Source of the DNA: Sipunculus nudus
Lineage: Eukaryota; Annelida; Sipuncula; Golfingiida; Sipunculidae
NCBI GenBank assembly: GCA_026874595.1
Contig: CM049307.1
Location: 76,612,643 to 76,676,642, forward strand
Length of the DNA: 64,000 nucleotides
Reading direction: 5' to 3'
Below the pieces are notes generated by a model. That model had not been told where the DNA came from. It did not search any database and worked only from the letters and a program-made list of their open reading frames with translations. Position numbers and translations under genes: made by a program. This document shows positions 50,144 through 60,948 of the stretch, piece by piece (the stretch's first letter is position 1; every line of letters starts with the position of its first letter).

Positions 50144-50594
50144 ATGTCGGTGAACAAAGCTTTCGAACTGAGAGAAGATATTCGTGTATCAGAATCAATA
50201 TGGATACCCGTGTCATTGTGTGACGAAAGAGCGAGTACCTCTGCCAGTCCAATACAGTTTGCCATCGGAAATGCAAGTCCGGACACAGCAATCGAAGAAA
50301 ATCATGAATATACAGACGATAATACAAGAAATACCAGCCCATATTTTGTATCATCACTGCAAGATAATATGAAGACACCAGGTCACGGGTGCTCTGGTCC
50401 ATTAAATGATCACAGCATAGAAACACGGTATAGCTACCTTGTGCTTGCCGTATGCTTTGCCACTTTTTTTCTGTCGGACGGAGTACTATTACTGTACGGA
50501 ATCATCTATCAAGACTTAAAGTCAAGTTTCGACACTGACACATCTACCCTAGCCCTGCCGTCTTCAGTACAAACTGCTATGTCTTGTTTCGGAG
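50144..50594 (+). CDS. Gene B exon 1
   Basis: Encodes residues 1-150 plus one base and ends GGAG|GCAAGT (GC donor). The acceptor tattcag just upstream of ATG implies a spliced 5' leader, as in the 31.3-kb relic where the same bases recur. Confidence 0.85.
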
Positions 50595-53500
50595 GCAAGT
50601 CAACCTTTTGGCTAGAACTTTATACTCTCTCCTTTGTATAAAAATATGCCGAGAAACATGCAGACGTGGGCACTGGTACAGACTATACGTGTTCTGTTTG
50701 GGAGAGATCTTCCAAATTATGCAAATTTTATTATTTTCATGTGATTGAAATTTTAGAGTAATATTGGCGACCTGATTGGCTGCACGAAACATTTATGCTC
50801 ATGATTATTTATTAAATGAATATGCTATTAAGGTCAAGTTAAGTTCATGGTCAGGTCAATTGTTTTACTCATCTGCTGTATATGTTTGCATTTCTGTTTA
50901 GGAAAGTAAAATACAGCACAAATTATTGTTCATTTAATTTAACATACGTCTCTACATATTTGTGCAAATTTACATGGAGTCGTCCAGTTTATTAACCTTG
51001 TTTAAATTCATTATTTTAGCATTGATCACCAGTCCGCTACTGAAGGTCTTGTCTCTTCGCGTCGCTGGTATAATTGGGGGACTTTTAGCCGCTGCAGGTT
51101 TACTGTGGACTTCATTTGTCAATAGTCTCGCTATTTTCACTGTGACTTACGGCTTGGTAACAGGTATTTGAAAATGGTTATGTACCAAATCAAACATGCT
51201 TGCACCCTTGAAATCAAACGTCATTCCCATACTCAAATTTGTAATTTATGCTTATACAAAGCGTACACACACTTCAATGTGACCTTGTTTCATTCGCATT
51301 TTAGGTTTTGGATATTCATTCCTTGTGCTCTTGGCATCAATAGGCGTTCCAAAATATTTTGACCGACATCGCGCCGTAGCCACGGGAATCTCAAACGCAG
51401 GGTCAAGTGTAGGCGTGTTTGCGATGGGTCCTCTGACCAGGTATCTTCTGGACAAATACACATGGCGTGGGTGCATGTTGATCCAAGCCGGTATAGTTCT
51501 TCAGTGTTGGTGGTTGTCGATGCTGCTCCGACCTGATAAAGAAATAGAAGACAAACGTCTAGACGATAATCTTCAAGAGCCGCGTGACCAATCAAATATA
51601 CAAGGGAACACACAGACGGAAAATAACCTTTTGGCAGCATTAAAGACCGCCGTGGATTTCAGTCTGTTGAAGGAGCTGTCGTTTGTCCTCTACATGCTGG
51701 CACTTTTTACTACTCAGCTCGCATATCCGCTGGTGTACGTGTTTGCACCTGACAAAGGTACAGAAATGGGATTTACTAAATATGAGACCGGATGGTTTGT
51801 TTCTTGCATTGGGATTGGCAGTCTCCTAGGACGGATATTGGTCGGATTGATTGGTGATGCACCCTTCCTACAAGGACGACATATTCGGCTTCATCGCTTC
51901 TGTCTCATCCTGGCTGGCGTGAATCATATTTTGATACCGTCTTTAAGGAGTCTTTGGTCAATGTACACTGTTCTTGTTGTATGCGGGTTTGCAGGTGGTA
52001 AGTCTTTTGGAAAAGTCATCCGAGCTATAGCCATCACTTTGTCCGTCGTCCATCCGTCCGTCCGGTTGTGCGTTAACAGGGCACAAGTCGTGACCGCTGG
52101 ACCTAGAAACTTCTAACTGAAACCCATGGAGGTAAATAGAAAAAATCTCCTAGGAAATCTATAATTATGTCACTGCGACCAAAATCCTTCGAGGCTATGG
52201 GGCTTGTAAGAACTTCCAAAGATATTTATCCAGAACATAATCGATATCTCCTTGGTATTGTGAAATTCGGTTAAGATAACCTCTATCCTGCACGATACCG
52301 GCCAAAAGCATTATTTCGACCTCCAAGACAGGGCAGAAATGGTAACCATTAGTCCTAGAATCTTATGACACAACATCCAAGGAAGTTGTGGCCAAGTTTC
52401 TTTGGTCTGAAACTAGGTCGGTCAAAATCAACCTAATTATACAGCGACTGGCCAAAAGTATAATTATGGACACCAAAGCAGGCAAGGCACATAAATTTAC
52501 TGTTGGACCTAGAACTTTCAGATATAACATCTAGAGAGGTCCTTGGCAATTCTCGTTTGGATCCTGAAATTAGGTCACTGTGTTCTATTTTCTATGAGGT
52601 ACAGGTAGAAAACCTGATTTTGAGCACCCAGGAAGTGACACAGGACAAACATATCTTTCTTAACGTTAACGGAGATCATTGGAATGTCTCGTTGGACATC
52701 AAAATAAAGTCACTGTGACCTATAGTCTGTGCACTATGTCAATGTGAAAGAACATGATTTTTATGTACCCTATCAGCCAGATTGACACACGTTTGATGTA
52801 GAACCTTCTAACTTAACATTTAAGGACTTCCTGGCAAAGTCTTCTTGGAAACCTTAAATAAGGTCGCTGTTATTTATTTTCCAAGAATTTTTGGGAAAAC
52901 ATGATTTTCAGCACAATGGAAGTCTCCCGATTTTCAAGGTTCCTTAACAAATATTTTTCACCAGATTATAACATCAATTATAATTATTACATGCATCAAC
53001 TGTATGTCAATTAAACTTAGCGTCATGATCCATGGGTCACTTGTTGTTTTCTGTACCTAGAATCCTACAATCCGCATTCAGTTACATGAAAGTAGTCAAT
53101 TTTTAGCATAAACATTTCTTCTTGTGTATGCTTTGTTACATTCTGGTGTCCATAGAAGTGAGTCAGATAAGGTCAGACTGATATGAAGAAAAAGTGTTTA
53201 TCCTAATTCCAACCTAACCATGTCTCTCTTTGGCATAAACTGAAGCGATGATTCCTTTGTTAACGAACTTTAAATCTATTGCATAAAAAAACTTGCCTCC
53301 GAATGTTAGAAACTGCCTGAGTACCACCCAATACCTTTTGCAATTTAAAGACAACTTATAAATATAAAATGACGCCAAAAAAGTTTGACAGAATGCACAT
53401 TGCGGTCGTCGTTTAAAACGACACATGCAGGATTACAGAAATTGTGCTTTGAGCCTAAACCTAACTTCAACTTATTAGGGAAATACTGAGAAAATAAAGA

Positions 53501-54298
53501 AATTTAAGTTCTATTATCAGTTTAGTTTTGAAGATTGACTGTAACAATACATTTAGTTTTTGAAAAGAAAATATTAGAACTTAATCAGATTTTCTGTTTG
53601 GAACAACGTTTTTAGCTTATTCTCTGCCTCTTTTGATTTTATATATATTTGCATTAGGGTATTTTCATTGATGTAATATTGGCAATGATGGAACCAATAC
53701 ACGACCAGACTGGGTATTCTGCTGGATAATGTGCACTTTAACTTAAGTGGTGTGTTTTATTTTACAGGTGGACACATTGTGATGCTTCAGGTCGTTATTG
53801 TAGAATTGTTTGGACAGGAGAGAGTCGCTCGTTCTTTCTGCATTTGGTTCTTTGTGTTTGGTGTGGCTTACCTTACTGCGGCGCCTCTTTCTGGTAAGAC
53901 GTGTCTAAGGCTGAGCAACAGCATTGATTTGACAGATTATGTTTTTTTGATAATATACGATACAACAAAATACATGAATTACTGAAACAAAATACTCTGC
54001 ATTGTTCATATCAAGCGTGTCTCAAGTTAGACTGACATTTGGTTGTATTCCCTTCTTCAGTTATGATAAATTTATCGATTGCGTTTATTATTTAACTGAT
54101 CGGTATATTGCTTTTTCTTTAAACATTTTTTATACTGTAGGCTTATTCTCCCATACGTTTGTTTCAGGGTTTATCCGGGATAACCTGAACTCCTACGACC
54201 CAGCGTTTTACCTGGCTGGGGGGCAATTTTTTCTATCGTTTTTCATCACATTCCTTGTTCGATCTTCTGATGGGCCTTCAGAAAAAAGTTCAGGATGA
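50144..54298 (+). CDS. SLC16/MCT-like transporter, gene B (5 coding exons, 514 aa)
   Basis: Paralogue of gene A. Exons are 50144-50594, 51020-51163, 51305-51997, 53768-53893 and 54168-54298, joining in phase 1 to 1545 nt with stop TGA. Exons 2 (144 bp) and 4 (126 bp) match gene A in length. The N-terminal tail is divergent apart from a shared MSxNxAF start and the SIETxxSYLVLAVCFATF lead into TM1. Exon 3 has YFDRHRAVATGISNAGSS and YTWRGCMLIQAG. TM8 reads CIGIGSLLGRILVGLIG, again Ser in place of the MCT1 Asp. Translation could begin 11 codons upstream at 50111, but a splice acceptor (ttattcag, ending 50137) separates that ATG from M50144, so the latter is preferred. Intron 1 is GC-AG. Intron 3 (1.77 kb) houses a mobile-element copy (52017-53045). 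The substrate is unknown. Confidence 0.88.
51020..51163 (+). CDS. Gene B exon 2
   Basis: 144 bp between ttttag and gtattt. It reads ALITSPLLKVLSLRVAG, GGLLAAAGLLWTSFVNSLA, FTVTYGLVT. Same phase as gene A. Confidence 0.87.
51305..51997 (+). CDS. Gene B exon 3
   Basis: 693 bp between ttttag and gtaagt. It holds TM4-TM10 with YFDRHRAVATG and the TM8 arginine. The central loop is shorter than gene A's by 11 residues, and the TM7-TM8 segment (YPLVYVFAPDKGTEMGF) is identical. Confidence 0.88.
52017..53047 (+). mobile_element. Hairpin/palindrome-ended element, copy 5, inside gene B intron 3
   Basis: Begins 20 bp after the gene B exon 3 donor: ccgagctatagccatcactt, tgtccgtcgtcc, gcgttaacagggcacaag. 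Ends cttagcgtcatgatccatgg (variant palindrome 53026-53039) and tcacttgttg. The body has degenerate repeats (cctagaacttt.., ggtcactgtg..). It lies in sense with the gene. Confidence 0.65.
53768..53893 (+). CDS. Gene B exon 4
   Basis: 126 bp between tttacag and gtaaga. It reads GHIVMLQVVIVELFGQERVA then FVFGVAYLTAAPLS. Confidence 0.87.
54168..54298 (+). CDS. Gene B exon 5
   Basis: Starts after gtttcag with GFIRDNLNSYDPAFYLAGGQ and ends TGA at 54296-54298 after a Ser/Lys tail (SSDGPSEKSSG). Confidence 0.88.
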
Positions 54299-54889
54299 CT
54301 GTTTATGAGGATGTGCAGCGTGTTTATTAAAAGAATCTCATAATATCCTGTATAGTTATTTGGAAACCTAGAAAAACAATATAACCAGGAATGCAGGAAA
54401 TTTTCTCATTTGAATCAAAATAGAGTTTGTGTGCGAGCAAATATTATTTGTTTTGCCAACCTTATGCGAAATGGCATATATCTTATCCGTTATTTGTCAA
54501 ACACGTACGTTTAAGTCTGTAGGAAGCAATTGATGACGGACGAACGTAATCAAAATACGGAAATATTCACTCCATTGTAGATAATCAATGATATAAATAG
54601 TAACCTTGTCTTAGCATATGATCTACATTCACTTAACATACCCATTGCTCAAATTTAAATGAAATACTTGGGGACACGACCATTGTTATTTACCAATTGA
54701 AGCTTTTGAGCATCATCTAGTGTTTAGATGTTACACTATTAGACGATTTTTATTATCTCGCGGTAAGCTTTAATCATGCCAACTCATATAAGTGAAAACA
54801 GTTTATTTTACGTTTGCAATCCACACTACTTTATTAGGATGTCTTTTTCACGTGTTGTGTATCACCGAATGAACACAATAAGCACTAAG

Positions 54890-54975
54890 TTAATGATGAT
54901 AATAATTATTTTCATTATTAGTATACTTAATATTATTACTATTATTATTATTATTATCATTATTATAAAAATACT
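54890..54975. repeat. ATT trinucleotide-rich stretch
   Basis: Degenerate (ATT)n/(AAT)n; produces overlapping open frames on both strands. Confidence 0.7.
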
Positions 54976-55171
54976 TAATTGCTGTACAATAAAATGCATA
55001 AACGCTAAAGTAAAACGAACAACATCAAGAAAATTTTTAAAGAGATTAAACATTTAAAAAATAATCGGCACGTTTTACAACGTAAGGTAAAATTTATTGC
55101 ATTGCTTGAGTGATTTTTGTAGACTTGGCAGGTACTATGTTATTATACTTACAAAACAATATGAGTATTCC

Positions 55172-55177
55172 AATAAA
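55172..55177 (+). terminator. Candidate polyadenylation signal of gene B
   Basis: AATAAA 0.87 kb after the gene B stop. Another AATAAA occurs near 54987. Either could serve, and the choice cannot be made from sequence. Confidence 0.3.
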
Positions 55178-55943
55178 ATATTTCATGCTGTGCATTATTG
55201 CATTTGCTTATATTTATTCTGAGCACACCTCTTGAATGACAGATTAGATGCATCAGTGTTTCCAAGGTGTCGTTACAGGCGGCACATGGGACACATAATG
55301 CATTACAGTGTTTGACCAGGCAGCGTTAAAAGTCGACACGACTGTTAAATTGGTAACTACATATATAGCAATTTATCATAAAAATGTGACATTGGGACAT
55401 CAGGATGTATTGCCTTATTTGATGTTGTCTTTTGACACCTACATTACAGACTATTAAATTCGGCGGGACACTCATCAGAATTATACTATACACTGACCAT
55501 CTGGCATTGTGTCGACTCCCATTTTTTTACGATAATTTTGTATTAACATGGATAGTTATATAGTAAATCAAACGTTATATTTGAATAAAATACTTAGTTA
55601 CCTAAGTTACATATATAGCGTGTGAAATAAATCAAGATGCTTTTTAAAAAGTGCAGTTAGTCACCATGTTTGTTCACAATGAAGCCAAATATTCATGACC
55701 CGATTTGTTTATATTGGAGTGGTTGTTTACATTAACTTAAATTTAGTCTAATTTATTTAAAATTTTTTTAGGAATTTCAAATTTAGTCGATTGCAAGGGT
55801 ACAATAAATAGAGGAGGACCATATTTTTTCCCGATCAAACCCGTATTGGTCGAGTCGTACTGGCCTTGTTGTTGAAATCGACAATGAAATCAACAAGCAC
55901 CGACAAGAAACTCTGGGGCCGGGACAAAACAAGCAAGGCTACC

Positions 55944-56452
55944 AATAGCCCCATTAACACACGTTTTTCTTGAGCGCTCTACATCGTTTAGCGCGCGACA
56001 TGTCCCCAAAACGCGGCAGATTTCGAGGATTTTCGGTCTGGAGAGCGCTACGTTTTGACCACCGGTTTGAGTCGTTTCTACATTCTAGCGCGCGCCAGAC
56101 GCTGTCTGGCGCGGCCTATATTTGTTCTTCGAACGTGGGTAAACAGCGATGGAGAGCGCTATATAAATAGCGCGCTCCAGCAAATCTCGGATGTCATATG
56201 ACTGGGATTTATCCATGCGCGCAAGGGGGAATCTAATTTAGACAATGCTAATTGCAGTATTTAACTGCGTGTAAACGCAATGCTGATTCTAGGCCGGGCC
56301 TAGTGCAATGCGGTCTAACTTGACAGGGTAGCTCGCTCTACATGGTCATTTGGTCCATCACAGTGTGAACGCAAGTTAAAATATAGCCCGCTCCACATTT
56401 TTCTGGACCGGTCTAACGCGCGCCACATTTTGTAGTGTTAATGGGGCTAGTG
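55944..56452. mobile_element. Inverted-repeat element with TAGCCCCATTAACAC ends
   Basis: tagccccattaacac near 55946 and its exact reverse complement gtgttaatggggcta near 56438. The interior is rich in gcgcgc and agcgcgctc motifs, unlike the AT-rich surroundings. Confidence 0.65.
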
Positions 56453-56699
56453 TGACGTTACGTTATAAACCCCCCATTTGACAATTGCAAAGTTCCCTGC
56501 ACATGTAAAGGCACAGCCGCTTCCCGATTCGTGGGTGTAATTTTATGAAGAAGTCGAGAAAGTGACAATAGCCCAAGAATAGCCGCTAGAATCTGGAACC
56601 GACTCAAACCGGTGGTCAAATGTAGCGCGCTCCAGACTAAAAATCCTCGAAATCTGGCGCGTTTTGGGGACTTGGTGCGCTAAACAATTTAGAGCGCTC
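55974..56699. repeat. About 120-bp inverted repeat (GAGCGCTCT ... AGAGCGCTC)
   Basis: 55974-56095 and the reverse complement of 56580-56699 align closely: gagcgctcta, gtccccaaaacgcg, cagatttcgaggattt, gaccaccggtttgagtcg. It overlaps the TAGCCCC element on the left and extends beyond it on the right, suggesting two nested or rearranged copies. Confidence 0.75.
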
Positions 56700-56700
56700 C

Positions 56701-57325
56701 GACACTGACACTTCCAGTCTCTGTGGCTTATTTCGGAGGTAAGTAACTTTTAACATTTACACAGTGTCACACTGAATAATCATTGTTTTTACCAGAGTTT
56801 TATCCAGAATCGCAAGTAAACTATAAAACGAAGTATGGAATTATGAACCGCGACATTCCCCTAGATGTTCTTGGTTTTTCTTACTTTATACCTTGTTAGA
56901 ACATGTAATGGAGACGTAAGCATTCAGCTTATTGTATATTCATTCTTTTCAGACCGCTCTTGAAGGTCTTGTCACTTCGGTCTGCTGGAATTACTGGGGG
57001 ACTTCTGGCCGCTGTAGGTTTTTTTGATATCATAATTTGCCAAAAGCCCCCTCTCTTCACTGTTACATACGGCTTGGTATCAGCTATGAATAAATATTTT
57101 GTATTAAAATTGTCAATATTTTTTTTGCAGTCAGGCAAATATTGAAGCCGGATAAGAGATAGCTGCTCTCACTTTCATCAAATATGCCTACACACATTCA
57201 TATTACAATATGCCTTCTTAATGTATAATAAGCCACTCTTCTCTGGCGCAACATCTCTTATCAGAACCAAACCCTCTCCGCAGATTGATCCGCCCCTTGC
57301 CAATGTACATGGGGTATACAGATGA
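56701..57325 (+). pseudogene. Partial duplicate of gene A exon 1-intron 1-exon 2
   Basis: Matches gene A from 7901 to about 8545, including intron 1 and part of intron 2, at high identity. The exon 1 end has lost about 30 bp (the ALPFSVQTG codons). The donor is GGAG|GTAAGT here instead of GC. Exon 2 has lost its first bases and has small indels (a run of seven T). The exon 2 donor is destroyed (gtatga to ctatga). No exon 3 follows; a GGTGGCGCCACC-type tandem array does. The left edge abuts the inverted-repeat element ending at 56699. Confidence 0.82.
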
Positions 57326-57329
57326 CCAT

Positions 57330-58330
57330 TTCATCTGAAGGTCTCATAAATAGAGAAAAAATGCTTGAAAATTTGAAAAATACAGATAGTGCCACCAGTC
57401 TGTAGGAACTGATGAAACAATCCATGATCAATATATATCCAAAGAATCATGGCTATCAAGGCATTAGTTACTAGATACTTGAGCTCAGATACTAGAGCTT
57501 TTGTATCAAATGCTATTTATACTTACGAGCCCCATCGCTCAGAGGATATTGGTAAAGGAGACCCAATTTCACTTTTGCATGAAGACTTTTCAGAGGTCTC
57601 TTTAGATGATAAGTAAGAAGATTCAAGGTCAAACAGTGATGATTTCTGCCCTGTTAACGGATATCCATTTCATTTGCACGTCTCAGAAATAGAGAAAAAA
57701 TATGAGTAAAAATTCGAAAACATAAAGGTGGCGCCACCTGTCTGCAGGAACTAATGAAACACTCCATGATCAATAAGCATGCAAAGAATCATGGCAATCA
57801 ATGCATTAGTTATTCACAAACTGGAGCTGTTGTGTCAAATTTATATTTATTCCGGGGGGGGGGGGGGTATATACTAGCCCCATAGCTCGGAGGATATGGT
57901 TAACAGAGACTTAATTTCGGGTTTCCTATCATATTTTTTTATTGACTACCCTGGGTGTGAAGGTAAAAGGACTAATTCGAACGGTTACGATTTGTAACGG
58001 ACATCCACTTCATTTGAAGGTCTCAAAAATAGAGAAAAATATTAGTAAAAATTTGAAAACATAAAGATGGCGCCAACAGTCTACAGGAACTAATGAAACA
58101 CTCCAAGATCAATAGGTATGCAAAAAAATCATGGGGCTCTTTGCATTAGTTGTTCAAATACTGGAGCTTTTGTATCATATTTTTATACATTTTGAGGGGT
58201 ACTTACGTGCTCTATAGCTCGGAGGATATTTGTAACAGAGACCTAATTTTAGGTTTCAACTGAGGCTTTTCATAGACCTCCCTTGATGTCAAGTAAGAAG
58301 ACTCCAGGTTCAGCGTTTACGATTTGTCCC
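57330..58330 (-). repeat. About 338-bp tandem array, third location
   Basis: Unit marks at 57389 (gtgccaccagtctg), 57727 (perfect GGTGGCGCCACC) and 58065 (gatggcgccaacagtct). The body is as in the 24.8 and 44.4 kb arrays. It directly follows the partial copy of gene A. No hairpin or palindrome end is seen. A G run lies at 57855-57867. Confidence 0.88.
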
Positions 58331-58730
58331 CTTTTAACCTTGGATGTACTTTTGGGCCCAACTCTGATTTTGATGCTACCATTTTTCTGTTTTACAGTTT
58401 ACTCTGATTTTGATGCTATGATTTTTCTGTTTTACACTTTGGCATTACAACATGATTTTTATTTCAATTTACGGTCGATACCATGTTGATTAATCAAATC
58501 AAATTGAATCCATTGATATTGGTCTCTATGGTTTTTATTTATGAAGAAAAATTGTACGGACAAAAAGTCCTGGGAGCAAAAAATTAATCATATGTAAAGA
58601 ATTGCATTTGATATTTATTTATGTCTTTGACCTTATACCCAAGGTGTTACGGAACCTAATCCTAACGGAACCTAACAGATCACGCAGTCCTGACGAGCAC
58701 GAATTCTGTTTTGGAGGTAAAAAAATAAGA

Positions 58731-59644
58731 TTCCTCAACACTAGGCAGCGTGAAATGTCTAGGAGAATCAATAAAGAAGTCAGTGTTTTTTATGTTAACA
58801 AATAATTATAATTTATTCTTAAAACAACCCTTACATTGCAATACACTAAATTAACAATTTCACAGTATAATAAATAAAGTGAACAGTACCTGGATACCAC
58901 CACTGTCACAGCGACAACAAGTCCTTAAAATTGTATAATGCAGATGATCAGTTCTCATAAATCTTCTCAGAGAATAACAGTCCAGTTCAATCACAAATCA
59001 ATTTGTTGTAATCAAAAAGTGAAGTTTATGATAGTGATCCCAAAGGCAAACTGAAGACTAATTAAAATCCGTTACAAATTCGAAGAAGATCTATAACTGC
59101 TGCTGTTATCGGAGAGGCCCACAAACTGACTCGCACTCTTCCGTGTACGCTGGAATACGTCTCTTTTTCCCCTAGGCTCTAAAACACTGCTAGAATAAAA
59201 TCAGATTCCTCAACACTAGGCAGCGTGAAATGTCTAGGGGAATCGATAAAGAAGTCAGTGTTTTTTTTTTGTAAACAAATAATTATAATTTATTCTTAAA
59301 ACAACCTTTACTTTACAATACACTAAATCAATACAATTTCACAGTATAATAAATAAAGTGAACAGTACCTGGATACCACCGCTGTCACAGCGACAACAAG
59401 GCCTTAAAATTGTATAATGCAGTTATTTGTTCTCATAAATCTTCTCAGAGAATAACAGTCCAGTTCAATCACAAATCAATTTTGTTGTAATCAAAAAGTG
59501 AAGTTTCTGATAGTGATCCCAAAGGCAAACTAAAGACTAATTAAAATCCGTCACAAATTCGAAGAAGATCTATAACTGCTACTGTTATCGGAAAGGCCCA
59601 CAAACTGACTCGCACTCTTCCGTGTACGCTGGAATATGTCTCTT
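58731..59644. repeat. 475-bp tandem duplication at the 3' side of the Gypsy remnant
   Basis: 58731-59165 and 59206-59644 are near-identical (start ttcctcaacactagg, end ctggaatacgtctctt or ..atgtctctt). Each includes the last integrase codons, so the repeated unit is element tail, not host DNA. On the minus strand it contains AATAAA-like motifs and could be 3' UTR or LTR-like, but no copy occurs at the element's other end. Confidence 0.8.
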
Positions 59645-60277
59645 AACAATCATCACACCTTTCTCTGCTTTACCATTGCTTTGAGAATCAGTCACAACTG
59701 TTTTAGGAATCCCATGGCGCGCTATTATTGACTTAAAGGTACCAATCCTACACTTGCTGGTCAAATTCTCTAATCTTGCTATCTCAGGAAAGTAAGATGT
59801 ATAATCTATAACTAACAGATAGTCGTCTCCATGAATTTTGAACAAATCTGCTCCCACCTTTGACCACTGCACTGTAGGAACATCATGCTGCTGCAATGGT
59901 TTTTTAGCTTGTTTGAACCGATATTTCTGACATACGGAGCAACGGCTAACAACATTTTCAATGTCCTGTGTAATGTTCGGCCAATACATCACTTGTCTGG
60001 CTCTGGCTTGGCATTTCTGTATACCAAGGTGCCCCTCATGGATTTTATCTAGCATATCTACTCTCATATCACTCGGAATGGCTGCTTTATCTCCATTTAG
60101 GATCACACCATCAATTGCTGTCAACTCCCCAAGAAAATGGTAGTAAGGCTTCAAACTACGAGCTTTATCATTATCCCAGTCATTCTTGATAGCGACAAGT
60201 ACCTCTTTCAGCGTGTCATCATTTGCAGTATGCTCTGCAAGTTTATCCCATACTGGATCACTAAATTGCTTAGTTGA
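59585..60277 (-). pseudogene. Gypsy integrase with core deletion
   Basis: The HHCC zinc-binding module is visible (HEGH...CSVCQK), followed by the core start with GADLF (first catalytic Asp) and YLLVIDYTSYFPE. At about 59684-59689 the second catalytic Asp (VVTD) is joined directly to SQSNGKAEKG, which carries the Glu. The residues normally between them (roughly 30 or more in the family) are missing. The C-terminal domain is absent; the frame ends in the 475-bp repeated tail. Confidence 0.83.
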
Positions 60278-60948
60278 CTAAATCATTTCTAAATGCAGAT
60301 CAATTTCTCTTTCTGTACTACTCTGTTTAACTTCTGTTAAGTAGGCACGTGAAAGAGTATCTGCTACCACTAGGTATTTTCCTGGTATGTATTCTAAGGT
60401 AATATCATAGCGGCGGGGTCGGATCATTAATCTCTGTAGTCTTGGAGTTAGGTCATACAAGTGCTTGTGCAAAGCAACCAAGGGCTTATGATCAGTTTCT
60501 GCCATGACTGGTGATCCATAAATATAGTCATGAAATTTTTGTTAGCAAATACTAATCCTAGCAGCTCCTTTTCAATTTGAGCGTAATTACGCTCAGCTGA
60601 TGACATAGACCTAGAGGCATAAGCGACTGGTCTCCAGTGATTGTCAGTCTCTTGCAGTAAAACGGTACCTAGACCAGTTTTAGATGCATCTGAAGACACT
60701 TTTTGTTTTTTCTTTGGATCGAAGAACTGAAGAATTGGCTCACATGTCAATGCGTCTTTGAGTTGTTGCCACTCACCTGCATGTTCTGAAGTCCACCGCC
60801 ATTTACTATAATTCAATAACAGTTCTCCGAGGCATGTTGTTTTCACAGACATATTGGGTACAAATCTAGATAAATAATTAACCATACCTAAAGCTCTCTG
60901 GAGCTCTTCTTTGCATGTTAGGTCTGGCATTTTCTCAATTGCGCTCAC
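60278..60948 (-). pseudogene. Gypsy RT connection and RNase H
   Basis: The first segment starts with the RT thumb (LGMVNYLSRFVPNMS) and goes into RNase H: SSDASKTGLGTVL (first catalytic Asp), then EKELLGLVFA (catalytic Glu). A frame break near 60500 is followed by ETDHKPLVAL and VADTLSRA, which carry the remaining conserved Asp residues. The segment ends at a TAG (60278-60280), after which the same frame continues towards integrase. Confidence 0.85.

Noticed and set aside
54776-55057. 93-codon Ile-rich frame and its antisense partner
   Set aside because: Product of an ATT-repeat stretch in gene B's 3' flank.
58731-59644. The 435-bp duplicated blocks as the two LTRs of the Gypsy element
   Set aside because: Both lie on the same side of the coding region and both contain integrase codons.
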